Assembly: GCA_043740415.1 (NCBI GenBank)
Contig: JAYUCJ010000250.1
Coordinates: forward strand, 1-6,934
DNA from: Aalborgiella sp043740415
Lineage (GTDB): Bacteria; Pseudomonadota; Gammaproteobacteria; Burkholderiales; Burkholderiaceae_C
Direction of reading: 5' to 3'
DNA: 6,934 bases
The notes under the pieces were generated by a model, which worked only from the letters and a program-made list of their open reading frames with translations, did no database searches and had not been told where the DNA came from. A program made the translations under genes and the position numbers. Positions 1 to 6,684 of the stretch are shown one piece after another (position 1 is the stretch's first letter; each line of letters starts with the position of its first letter).

Positions 1-114
1 CGCCGCCACGGCATCAAATTGCGCAACGCGGCCAGCTTTGGCCTGTTTGGCCATGTGCGCCTGGGCGTGTTGCCGCCCACCGCACAGGATGCACTGGCCC
101 TTGCTTTGACTTAA
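1..114 (+). CDS. cobD: C-terminal end of a CobD-type L-threonine-O-3-phosphate decarboxylase (5' end outside window)
   Basis: Only the last 37 codons are present, open from base 1 and ending at TAA 112-114. The end contains SFGLFGHVRLGVLPP followed by an alanine/leucine-rich helix. This resembles the C-terminus of the PLP-dependent, class I/II aminotransferase-fold enzymes that make the aminopropanol phosphate arm of cobalamin in Burkholderiales (named CobD or CobC depending on scheme). The active-site lysine region is not in the window, so activity cannot be judged. Its place just before cobT, cobS and cobC on the same strand supports a cobalamin role. Another fold-type I aminotransferase cannot be excluded from 37 residues. 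Confidence 0.55.
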   Translation, partial: RRHGIKLRNAASFGLFGHVRLGVLPPTAQDALALALT

Positions 115-283
115 CTTGCATCGCACACAAGCGCCGGGACAACTCCCGGCACCCTGTAAATTCAGGGACCGACATGACAGCGGCGGTGCTTTGGCACATC
201 TGCATCGGTAAGGGAGGCGGAAATAGCCAATGTGCCGCGCCCAGCACGCTTGTCCTCTACGGACTTCAATTTCACCGCTCACC
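115..283 (+). promoter_or_regulatory. Structured leader between cobD and cobT; possible cis-regulatory RNA
   Basis: This 169-base gap is unusually long for an otherwise tight cob cluster. It contains two adjacent hairpins (133-150 and 152-167), an inverted repeat GGCACAT (193-199) / ATGTGCC (230-236) and a purine-rich GGGAGGCGG (212-220). In order, CTGTAA (155-160), GCACATCTG (194-202), AAGGGAGGCGG (210-220) and AGCCA followed by CC pairs (225-240) loosely echo the conserved blocks of the cobalamin riboswitch. The usual exact GCCACTG and GGAGACC cores are missing. What is seen is inverted-repeat structure; a B12-sensing role is inference from structure plus position before cobT. Confidence 0.3.
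133..167 (+). repeat. Two tandem hairpins after the cobD stop codon
   Basis: Hairpin 1 pairs GCCGGGA (133-139) with TCCCGGC (144-150) over a CAAC loop, a perfect 7-bp GC-rich stem. Hairpin 2 pairs CCCTG (152-156) with CAGGG (163-167) over a 6-base loop. They are one base apart, 18 bases beyond the cobD stop. There is no T-run after either, so they do not look like an ordinary intrinsic terminator. They may stabilise or process the mRNA, or be part of a larger leader fold. Confidence 0.6.
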
Positions 284-1363
284 ATGAACACTGCCTTATC
301 CAATACTGCCAATACCGCTCTACCCACACTCTGTGACATCAGCCATCCAGCCCAGACCCAAGCGCTGCAAAGCAAGCTGGATCAAAAAACCAAGCCACTC
401 GGCTCACTCGGCCAACTCGAATCGCTGGCCCTGCAGGTGGGCCAGATTTTGGGCACCGAGTCGCCCGTGCTGCAGCAGCCGCAACTGGTGGTGTTTGCCG
501 GGGACCATGGCCTGGCGGCGCGTGGCGTGTCGGCCTACCCGAGTGACGTGACCTGGCAGATGGTGGAGAACTTTATTGCGGGCGGCGCTTGCGTCAGCGT
601 GCTGGCGAAGGCCAACAACATCGCTTTGAACGTGGTGGACTGTGGCGTGAAGCACGCGTTTTTGGACGCCGCTCAAACCCCGCGAGCCGGTTTATTGAGT
701 GCGAAGATTGCCAATGGCACGGCAGATTCATCCGCCGCCGCCGCCATGACCGCCGCCCAATGCCAGCAGGCGATTGAAAACGGCATGGCGATTGTCAAAA
801 ATCTGCCGGGCAACGCCATTTTGCTGGGCGAAATGGGCATCGGCAACACCTCGGCAGCATCCTTGATTTTGTCACGGCTGCAAGGCTTGGACATTGCCGA
901 CTGCACGGGCGCAGGCACAGGTTTGGACGGTGCAGGCATTGACCGCAAGACGGCTGTGCTGCGCGAGGTGCTGGCGTTTCATGCGGGTGTGACTGCGCCT
1001 TTGGACGTGCTGGCCGTGTTTGGCGGCTTTGAAATGGCGACCATGCTGGGCGCGGTGTTCCAAGCAGCGGCAGAGCGCCGCGTCATCGTGGTGGACGGTT
1101 TTATCACCTCGGCGGTGATTTTGGTCGCCAACGCTTTGCAGCCCGCTGTGCTGCAGCGCTGCGTGTTTGCCCACCGCTCGGGTGAGCGTGGGCATGGGCT
1201 GATGTTGGAGGAATTGAACGCAAAACCGCTGCTAGATATGGGTTTGCGTCTGGGCGAAGGCTCAGGCGCAGCGCTGGCCTGGCCGTTGTTGGTGGCGGCT
1301 TGCACGGTGCTGCGGGACATGGCGAGTTTTGAGTCGGCTGGGGTGTCGGAAAAATCAGTGTAA
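284..1363 (+). CDS. cobT: CobT, nicotinate-nucleotide--dimethylbenzimidazole phosphoribosyltransferase
   Basis: CobT moves the phosphoribosyl group of nicotinate mononucleotide onto the lower-ligand base, usually 5,6-dimethylbenzimidazole, to make alpha-ribazole 5'-phosphate. It is a cytoplasmic enzyme. From the ATG at 284 the protein has 359 residues, the usual length. Family motifs are clear: KPLGSLG (37-43), AGDHGLAARGVSAYPS (72-87), GEMGIGNTS (182-190), GAGTGLDGAGIDRK (209-222), DGFITSA (281-287) and HRSGERGH (307-314). The LGEGSGAA motif near the end places the catalytic glutamate at E325. An in-frame ATG at 230 would add 18 residues and has a purine-rich GGGAGG 12 bases upstream, while 284 has no clear Shine-Dalgarno. 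I chose 284 because it matches family length and the extra residues look like leader. cobS starts 12 bases after the stop. Confidence 0.95.
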   Translation: MNTALSNTANTALPTLCDISHPAQTQALQSKLDQKTKPLGSLGQLESLALQVGQILGTESPVLQQPQLVVFAGDHGLAARGVSAYPSDVTWQMVENFIAGGACVSVLAKANNIALNVVDCGVKHAFLDAAQTPRAGLLSAKIANGTADSSAAAAMTAAQCQQAIENGMAIVKNLPGNAILLGEMGIGNTSAASLILSRLQGLDIADCTGAGTGLDGAGIDRKTAVLREVLAFHAGVTAPLDVLAVFGGFEMATMLGAVFQAAAERRVIVVDGFITSAVILVANALQPAVLQRCVFAHRSGERGHGLMLEELNAKPLLDMGLRLGEGSGAALAWPLLVAACTVLRDMASFESAGVSEKSV

Positions 1364-1375
1364 ATTCTGATTCAC

Positions 1376-2200
1376 ATGCAATTCATCCGCCATTACTTAT
1401 TAGCCGTCCAATTCTTCACCCGCATCCCCGTCACGGGGCGGTTGGCGGCTTGGGTGGGGTACAGCCCGCAGATGTTGCGTGCCAGTGCGGCGCATTTTCC
1501 GGGGGTGGGGGTGTTGGTCGGGGCGTTGGTCGCAGGTTTTACTTATGTGTTGTTGGCCGTGCTGCCCTACAGTATTCACGGCTCGATGTTGACAACGCTC
1601 GTACCCGCCGTTCTTGGCACGGTTTTCAGCGTGATGCTGACGGGCGCGTTTCATGAGGACGGTTTGGCTGACGTGGCTGACGGCTTAGGCGGCAGCCAAA
1701 ACCGCGAACGCGCTTTGGACATCATGAAAGACTCCCGCGTGGGCGCGTTTGGGGCGATTGCTTTGGTGCTTATTTTGCTCAGCAAAGTGTCGTTACTGGC
1801 CATGATCGGTGACGTCAATCCTGCTGTCATGGTCCTGGGCATCTTCCTTGCGCACATCGTCTCTCGCACCTTGCCGCTCTTGCTGATTCGTCTGCTGCCG
1901 CATGTGGGCGATACTGGAAGCAGCAAATCCAAGCCTTTAGCCGATCAAATCACTGCATCTAGCTTGTTCATTGCCTTTTTATGGCTATTTATGGCATTAG
2001 CCAGCGTATTTGTTGCCTATTCAGCTATAAAAATAATAACATCAGTAATCATTGGTCTTGTTGTTTCCTGCTGTGCTTTTCTGTACATGTGGCGGCTGTT
2101 TGCCAAGCGTTTGCAGGGGTTCACGGGTGATTGCCTGGGCGCGACGCAGCAGGTCTGCGAAGTGGCTTTTTACTTGGGTTTGGCGCTCAGTTTGGCCTAG
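1376..2200 (+). CDS. cobS: CobS, adenosylcobinamide-GDP ribazoletransferase (cobalamin synthase)
   Basis: CobS is an integral membrane enzyme that joins adenosylcobinamide-GDP with alpha-ribazole (phosphate), releasing GMP, in the last assembly stage of cobalamin. The 274-residue length is typical. Signatures include FFTRIPV (13-19), the acidic metal-binding stretch HEDGLADVADG (93-103), ERALDIMKDSRVGAFG (111-126) and a C-terminal GFTGDCLGA (248-256). Between these lie several hydrophobic segments, near 40-65, 74-92, 126-145, 150-171, 198-216 and 219-238. The part encoded by about 1920-2065 is richer in A and T than the rest of the cob cluster. The translated segment still fits a normal CobS membrane region, so I see no sign of damage. 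It lies 12 bases after cobT and 21 before cobC. Confidence 0.95.
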   Translation: MQFIRHYLLAVQFFTRIPVTGRLAAWVGYSPQMLRASAAHFPGVGVLVGALVAGFTYVLLAVLPYSIHGSMLTTLVPAVLGTVFSVMLTGAFHEDGLADVADGLGGSQNRERALDIMKDSRVGAFGAIALVLILLSKVSLLAMIGDVNPAVMVLGIFLAHIVSRTLPLLLIRLLPHVGDTGSSKSKPLADQITASSLFIAFLWLFMALASVFVAYSAIKIITSVIIGLVVSCCAFLYMWRLFAKRLQGFTGDCLGATQQVCEVAFYLGLALSLA

Positions 2201-2221
2201 GTCAATGAAGAAACGAAGGTT

Positions 2222-2788
2222 ATGAAGCTCTGGCTCGCCCGCCACGCCCAGCCGCTGATTGGCGCTGGCATGTGCTATGGCGCTTTAGATGTGACGGCAG
2301 ATGCGGCTTTGACGACTGCGGCTGCCAAATCATTAGCGGTAACTTTGCCTGCAAACACTGCTTGCTTCATTTCCCCACTGCGCCGCTGCCAGCAGCTTGG
2401 CGCGGCGTTGGCGTTGATTCGGCCAGACTTGTGCATAAATTCAAGCACTTGCACCGATGTGCGGTTGGTTGAGATGGATTTTGGATGCTTAGAAGGAAAG
2501 CCCTGGGCGAATATTTCCAAATCAGCAGTCGACGCTTGGACGGCTGATTTCGGCGACCACCGTTTTGGATGCAAAGAGAGTGCGAACGAGGTACTGCAGC
2601 GCGTCAAAGCGGCGCTATACGAGCATGCGGCGCTTGGTGCCGACAATGTTTTGTGGATCACCCATGCTGGCGTGATTCGTGCTTGCAGTTTGGTGGAGCA
2701 GGGTATTCACCGAGTCAGCAAGCCCGAGCAATGGCCACAGGCGGTGGTAGAGTTTGGTTGTTTTAAAAATATCGATTATTCTGTCTAA
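2222..2788 (+). CDS. cobC: CobC-like alpha-ribazole phosphatase (histidine phosphatase superfamily)
   Basis: This 188-residue protein has the phosphoglycerate-mutase-like histidine phosphatase layout. ARHAQP near the N-terminus gives R7 and the phosphorylated H8 (RHA where many relatives have RHG or RHT). SPLRRCQQ (51-58) carries the phosphate-pocket arginines. RLVEMDFGCLEGKPW (81-95) holds the acidic E84, and WITHAGVIRA (145-154) supplies the second histidine, H148. Members of this branch remove the 5'-phosphate from alpha-ribazole phosphate or cobalamin phosphate. The position directly after cobS supports that role over a general phosphatase. The ATG at 2222 is preceded closely by GAAGG (2215-2219), only two bases away, so ribosome binding may be weak or coupled to cobS. 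It is the last recognisable gene of the cob unit. Confidence 0.85.
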   Translation: MKLWLARHAQPLIGAGMCYGALDVTADAALTTAAAKSLAVTLPANTACFISPLRRCQQLGAALALIRPDLCINSSTCTDVRLVEMDFGCLEGKPWANISKSAVDAWTADFGDHRFGCKESANEVLQRVKAALYEHAALGADNVLWITHAGVIRACSLVEQGIHRVSKPEQWPQAVVEFGCFKNIDYSV

Positions 2789-2842
2789 AAACTACGTCTC
2801 CCATCGTCGCTCTTAAAACCGAATTAGTACCGAAAGCGCACC

Positions 2843-3034
2843 ATGACCATGAATGTAAAAATCGACCTCGGCTATGAATTTGACGTCAAGGCCAATGCTT
2901 CGGACGTATTTGCGGTGCTGTCAGACGTGCCCACTTCGGCCAGCTTCTTCCCCAAAGTCGATAAATTAGTTGATTTAGGCAACGGTGTCTACCGCTGGGA
3001 GATGGAGAAAATCGGCGTTGCTTCGCTGAATTTA
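2843..3034 (+). repeat. Direct repeat, left copy (partner 6212-6403)
   Basis: These 192 bases repeat the start of the gene at 6212, with about 14 differences by hand count. The two copies lie 3.4 kb apart in the same orientation and flank the whole kinase operon. The bases just before the two ATGs share little beyond GAAAGC, so the repeat begins at or very near the start codon. Similar direct repeats are possible substrates for homologous recombination that would delete the block between them. Confidence 0.9.
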
Positions 3035-3112
3035 GATTCGGTGTTTGACGGTTTGGCGGACTTTGTTGACAAGCATTTTGAGGCAGCCTTTTTGGACAGT
3101 TTGATGGCCTAA
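2843..3112 (+). pseudogene. 5' half of an SRPBCC-family gene joined to an unrelated tail
   Basis: The 89-codon frame opens with 64 codons nearly the same as the full gene at 6212-6682: 60 of 64 residues match and about 93% of bases by hand count. After LNL the similarity weakens to a few conservative matches (DSVF against QTIY) and stops near base 3046. The last 22 codons, ending in FVDKHFEAAFLDSLMA, match nothing in the full copy. The product would lack more than half of the SRPBCC fold, including the C-terminal helix that closes the ligand pocket, so a working lipid- or ligand-binding protein is unlikely. The stop (3110-3112) overlaps the stop of the convergent kinase gene. I call it a truncated hybrid; a short expressed protein is possible. 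There is no strong ribosome site before ATG 2843. Confidence 0.7.
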
Positions 3113-5322
3113 ATGGGTGCTAAAACCGCTTCAATCGTACGCATAAGTTCTTCGGGATCGACTGGTTTGACCAAGTGTGCATTGAACCCAACTTGCGTTG
3201 CTGCATCTTTGTCGCGTGACTGCCCAAAACCGGTCAATGCGATCATGGGGATGCCGCTTCTGGTAGGCATCAGCCGAATTTGACGCGCAACTTCATAGCC
3301 ATTCATGTCGGGCAACCCGATGTCCAGCACGATGGCATCGGGTCGATGTACAGCCATCGCCGCCAAGGCATCTTCACCGTTTGCAGCTTCTATTACCTCA
3401 TAACCCGACAACCTGAGCATTTCGGACATGACGCAGCGCACATCTGCGTTGTCTTCAACGTACAGCAGCGTACGCGATTGTGGAGCCGTCAAATCGGTAG
3501 CTGCTGATGCAGCTTCACCAATAGGTGCGGGTACGGCAGGAAAATGACAAATGAATGTGCTTCCTTGATTCAGCCCAACGCTTGCAACTGCGACTGTGCC
3601 GCCGTGTAGCCCAACCAACTGCTTGACCAGTGCGAGGCCAACACCCATGCCGCCTTGGTCGCCACTGACGGGTGGCGGACCTTGTATGAACGGTTCAAAT
3701 ACTTGAGCAATCAGCTCAGGAGTCATGCCTGTACCTTGGTCCTGCACGCGTAGCACGGCTTGATCGCCATCTTCTTGCAAATCGATGTTGATAGCGCTGC
3801 CCGCATCTGAAAACTTCAACGCATTGCCGATGAGGTTGACGATAATCTGCTCAATTCTTACAGGGTCTGCGTTGATCCAAACCGACTGCGCGGTGACGCT
3901 GATGCTGTGATTGTTGACGCGATGCGCTGCTTTAAAACCGTCGACGCAACTTTGCAGGCATTCAGCCAGATTCAAAGGCCGCAGGTTGAGCACTATTTTG
4001 CCAGCCATCAATCGTGACATGTCCAGCAAATCATCAATGATGTGAATCAGATGGCGGTTTTGCCGTTTGATGATCTCTAAGTGGTGGTTTGAGTCCTTTG
4101 TGCCCTGATTGGCAAGCGCCAAAACCGCGACAGCACCAGAGATGGCGGCCAGCGGATTACGCAGTTCGTGCCCCAGCATGGCTAGGAAATGGTCTTTGGC
4201 TGTATTTTCTTGTTGAATAGCTTCGTAGGCTTGATGCTCGACGACGAGCAAACGCTCGCGTTCAGCCTCCGCTAGCTGACGCGCTAGGCGTTCCTTTTCA
4301 AGCAACTCACCCGCATTTGCCAAAGATTGGTTCAATACATCTACCTCGACGATGGAGGTCTGTGCCATCATCTTGAGTGGCTGGCCTTGACCCAACGCGA
4401 CAGCAGCAGCACTGGCTTTTTGTATGGCCGAGACAAATTGTCGGCCAAATGCAGCTGCCAAAATGCCAGAGACCGCGATGGCCAACAAAAAACCAAAGGT
4501 TAGAGTTTGTACTGCACGAACGATGGGCGCATCGATCGAAGCCACCGGAGCCGCCACAGCGATGGTCCACCCCGTCAATTCTGAATGATTAAAGGCATCG
4601 TACGACTCGATGCCTTCCAACGTCGAATGTCGGATCAACCCAATGTCTTTATTGGCTGCCGCGGCAACCAGTTCAGGTCTTGCTTGCCGCCCCACAAATT
4701 CGTCGCTTTTGTGGCTGCGCGCAATGAACCGGCCAGCGCGGTCAATCACCGCAACGATCCAATCAGCCGGTATATCCAGCTGTTTGGCAATGTCTTTCCA
4801 ATGTGATAGTGAAAAAGCTTGAGCGACGACATATTTAGTAGTGCCAACTGCGGCAGTGGGTACGTAAACAGCGATGAGCTCACGCCCAGTGACAGGTCCC
4901 ACAAATACATCCGACACAAACGGTTTTTGCATCGCTATGACTTTTTTAGCTTGATGTGAGATGACAGTTGTCGTCGGTTGTGCAGCAAATGGCACAGAGG
5001 TATGAAAAACCTGCGTCCCATCGGATTTGTACAGGGCTACCCAAGTGTCATTACCGGGGTTAATAGCTTTTGCCTGCGCATAAAACGCTTCGAAGTTGCC
5101 AGTTTGCAAATGTTCTGAATTGCCAAGCGCCATCATCGCCGCAATCGACGACTGAATGTCTCTGTCAACAGTCAGGCTAACGGCGTCCACCGTTTTGTGC
5201 AAACTTGCAAGCGAAGCCGCTTTTTCTTCCAGCCTGATTTGGTTCACCGCGAATGCAGACGCCAAAACCAGCGGCAGCATGATGGCAGCCACCATCAATG
5301 CAATGAAAATCCGGATGCGCAT
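3109..5322 (-). CDS. Membrane-bound hybrid histidine kinase with periplasmic Cache-like sensor and C-terminal receiver
   Basis: The 737-residue protein starts with a signal-anchor helix (about 5-27). A long extracytoplasmic region follows (about 28-268), containing VALYKSDGTQVF and AVIDRAGRFIARS strands typical of double-Cache sensors. The second membrane helix lies near 270-292. A HAMP-like linker and a charged coiled coil (about 335-375) lead to the kinase core. FLAMLGHELRNPL gives the phosphorylated H385. NLIGNALKFS (496-505) is the N box, DQGTGM (528-533) the first and GGMGVGL (557-563) the second glycine-rich ATP-binding motif. The receiver (about 617-735) has E623/D624, phospho-acceptor D667 in VLDIGLPDMNG, T697 and K719, all intact. 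No DNA-binding output is attached. The ATG at 5322 has AGAGG overlapping the stop codon of the upstream gene 15 bases away, which suggests coupled translation. The ligand is unknown. Confidence 0.92.
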   Translation of the reverse strand: MRIRIFIALMVAAIMLPLVLASAFAVNQIRLEEKAASLASLHKTVDAVSLTVDRDIQSSIAAMMALGNSEHLQTGNFEAFYAQAKAINPGNDTWVALYKSDGTQVFHTSVPFAAQPTTTVISHQAKKVIAMQKPFVSDVFVGPVTGRELIAVYVPTAAVGTTKYVVAQAFSLSHWKDIAKQLDIPADWIVAVIDRAGRFIARSHKSDEFVGRQARPELVAAAANKDIGLIRHSTLEGIESYDAFNHSELTGWTIAVAAPVASIDAPIVRAVQTLTFGFLLAIAVSGILAAAFGRQFVSAIQKASAAAVALGQGQPLKMMAQTSIVEVDVLNQSLANAGELLEKERLARQLAEAERERLLVVEHQAYEAIQQENTAKDHFLAMLGHELRNPLAAISGAVAVLALANQGTKDSNHHLEIIKRQNRHLIHIIDDLLDMSRLMAGKIVLNLRPLNLAECLQSCVDGFKAAHRVNNHSISVTAQSVWINADPVRIEQIIVNLIGNALKFSDAGSAINIDLQEDGDQAVLRVQDQGTGMTPELIAQVFEPFIQGPPPVSGDQGGMGVGLALVKQLVGLHGGTVAVASVGLNQGSTFICHFPAVPAPIGEAASAATDLTAPQSRTLLYVEDNADVRCVMSEMLRLSGYEVIEAANGEDALAAMAVHRPDAIVLDIGLPDMNGYEVARQIRLMPTRSGIPMIALTGFGQSRDKDAATQVGFNAHLVKPVDPEELMRTIEAVLAPI

Positions 5323-5337
5323 GTCTTATCTTTACCT

Positions 5338-6030
5338 CTATGCGGTTGATATGGGCAAGCGTAGCATGACGCTCCCAGACTCGTGGATGACAGACAAGCC
5401 GTCCGCATCGGCAATGGCTTGAACATCGTCCCAATCAATGTTGCGGTAAGCCGCCAGACCGATCAGAAATTCCTCGTGCGGTGCGATGGCTCCTAAAGTG
5501 GCTCCCACGTCCGTCAACGATATTGTCACCAGCATGTCATGCCCATCCCGAGCGGCCGTTAGTAATAGGTTTGTAGTCGAAGCAACCGTAACCGCGTCAG
5601 TAAGCGCTAGCAATGCAACCACAAAAATGCCGCGCAAGTGATCCCGCCCCACTTCAGTGGTCACGCCCTCGGTTTGATTCTCAAATTTAAAACCCTTGAA
5701 TGAAAGCTCAGTTGCAAGAAAATGCAAGGCGTCCCTGATACCTTGTCCCAAACCCACGCATGCGCCTTTGTCATGCCCCATCCAGCCAATCAAATCCAGA
5801 CTGGAGTGGGTCGCGGCGATAGCGAGTGCTCGCATTTCATGGCTGCACTTAACCAGAGTTGGCAAATCTGGCGTTGCCGCGAGCAATCGTTTTTCAACAA
5901 TCGTCGCCAGCATCATGACCGGCTGAAAACCGCTGGCCATGTCATGCCGCATGGCAGGTGCCAGTCTTCTCAATAGTGCATACCGAGCAGCTTCTGCACG
6001 GTGCTCCAATTCAATCGATGAAATTTGCAA
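5338..6030 (-). CDS. Kinase-like signalling protein with DHp-type histidine helix and degenerate ATP domain (possible phosphotransferase)
   Basis: This 230-residue soluble protein is the first gene of the minus-strand operon and lies 15 bases before the hybrid kinase. Its N-terminal part has two helices like a dimerisation/phosphotransfer domain: RRLAPAMRHDMASGFQPV, with H29 in the H-box position, and LPTLVKCSHEMRALAIAATHSSLDLIGWM. The rest (about 95-228) resembles a kinase ATP-binding fold, ending in GLSVIHESGSVMLRLPI. The N box and both glycine-rich loops are not recognisable. That pattern recalls ChpT-like histidine phosphotransferases, where a kinase fold relays phosphate but does not bind ATP. 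This assignment is inference from fold-like patterns, not close identity. The TTG start at 6030 is chosen because AGGGGGG (6038-6044) sits 7 bases upstream. The first internal ATG would remove residues up to A26, just before the H box. Confidence 0.75.
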   Translation of the reverse strand: MQISSIELEHRAEAARYALLRRLAPAMRHDMASGFQPVMMLATIVEKRLLAATPDLPTLVKCSHEMRALAIAATHSSLDLIGWMGHDKGACVGLGQGIRDALHFLATELSFKGFKFENQTEGVTTEVGRDHLRGIFVVALLALTDAVTVASTTNLLLTAARDGHDMLVTISLTDVGATLGAIAPHEEFLIGLAAYRNIDWDDVQAIADADGLSVIHESGSVMLRLPISTA

Positions 6031-6211
6031 TGGAGTTCCCCCCTATTTGACGCGTGGATCATCATAAGGTATTACTGCGACGAATGGTTATGCCGCAAAT
6101 AGAGCTTGCAGTCTTTACCATGACTGTGAATATTATTATTAAATTAAATTGGCAGACGCGACGATTTCGTATATTCTTCGCTCCATCAGCAGCACATCAG
6201 AAAGCTATCGC
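6031..6211. promoter_or_regulatory. Divergent intergenic region between the kinase operon and the SRPBCC gene
   Basis: These 181 bases must hold promoters for both directions. On the minus strand the only firm signal is the Shine-Dalgarno AGGGGGG (6038-6044) for the TTG at 6030. On the plus strand, TTGCAG (6106-6111) with a 17-base gap to AATATT (6129-6134), or the nearby TATTAT (6131-6136), is a possible but weak sigma-70 pair. The tract at 6129-6150 is strikingly A+T rich. No clear operator palindrome was seen. Confidence 0.35.
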
Positions 6212-6403
6212 ATGACCATGAATGTAAAAATCGACCTCGGCTATGAATTTGACGTCAAGGCCAACGCTTCAGACGTATTTGCGGTGCTGTCAGACGTGCC
6301 CACTTCGGCCAGCTTCTTCCCCAAAGTCGATAAATTGGTCGATTTGGGCAGCAACACTTACCGCTGGGAGATGGAGAAAATCGGCATTGCTTCGCTGAAT
6401 TTG
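6212..6403 (+). repeat. Direct repeat, right copy (partner 2843-3034)
   Basis: This is the first 64 codons of the full SRPBCC gene, about 93% identical to 2843-3034. Differences cluster in the codons for SNT versus NGV (residues 47-49) and are otherwise mainly silent third-position changes, as expected for coding copies that stayed under selection for some time or were evened out by gene conversion. Confidence 0.9.
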
Positions 6404-6682
6404 CAAACGATTTACGCATCCAAATACACCTCCAACAAAGCCAAAGGCACCGTCAATTGGTCGCCGGTGAAAAACGAAGGCAACGCTTTGGTGTCCGGCA
6501 GTTGGGTGATTCGAGACAACAAAAAATCAACCAATTTGGTGCTGCAAATCAACGGTGATTTAGAGATTCCGCTGCCAAGTTTGATGAAAATGGTGGTCAC
6601 CCCGATTGTGCAAAGCGAGTTTGAAAAGATGGTTGAAAAGTATATTGACAACCTGACCAAGAAGTTTGGTGGCGAGGCTTAA
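6212..6682 (+). CDS. SRPBCC (START/Bet v1-like) family protein, full-length copy
   Basis: The 156-residue protein looks like a small cytoplasmic SRPBCC domain, the helix-grip fold that binds lipids or other hydrophobic ligands and includes polyketide cyclase-like and CoxG-like proteins. It has no signal peptide. The N-terminal strand (VKIDLGYEFDVKA) is followed by the short helix region ASDVFAVLSDVPTSASFFPKV, the usual opening of this fold. A series of beta strands follows, then a C-terminal helix (about 122-152, MVVTPIVQSEFEKMVEKYIDNLTKKFG) that would close the pocket. The specific ligand cannot be told. The ATG at 6212 is chosen because it matches the start of the duplicate at 2843; a TTG at 6149 would add 21 residues that the duplicate lacks. 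It is transcribed away from the kinase operon and is followed at once by a partial copy of its own 3' end. Confidence 0.85.
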   Translation: MTMNVKIDLGYEFDVKANASDVFAVLSDVPTSASFFPKVDKLVDLGSNTYRWEMEKIGIASLNLQTIYASKYTSNKAKGTVNWSPVKNEGNALVSGSWVIRDNKKSTNLVLQINGDLEIPLPSLMKMVVTPIVQSEFEKMVEKYIDNLTKKFGGEA

Positions 6683-6684
6683 AG

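Noticed and set aside
133..167. Tandem hairpins as an intrinsic terminator after cobD
   Set aside because: Stems are good but neither is followed by a T-run; the next bases are mixed and GC-rich.
14..247. 77-residue minus-strand frame over the cobD end and cobT leader
   Set aside because: It spans the hairpins and coding end on the other strand, has no recognisable domain and no supporting neighbour.
872..1320. Long minus-strand open frames opposite cobT
   Set aside because: They overlap strongly conserved CobT coding sequence, lack recognisable domains, and have composition typical of shadow frames in GC-rich genes.
1920..2065. A+T-rich stretch in cobS as an inserted repeat element
   Set aside because: The frame is kept and the protein reads as a normal CobS membrane segment; no clear inverted repeat or duplicated flanks were found.
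6149..6211. Longer SRPBCC protein starting at TTG 6149
   Set aside because: The duplicate gene at 2843 shares no similarity upstream of its ATG, and the added 21 residues do not look like part of an SRPBCC fold.
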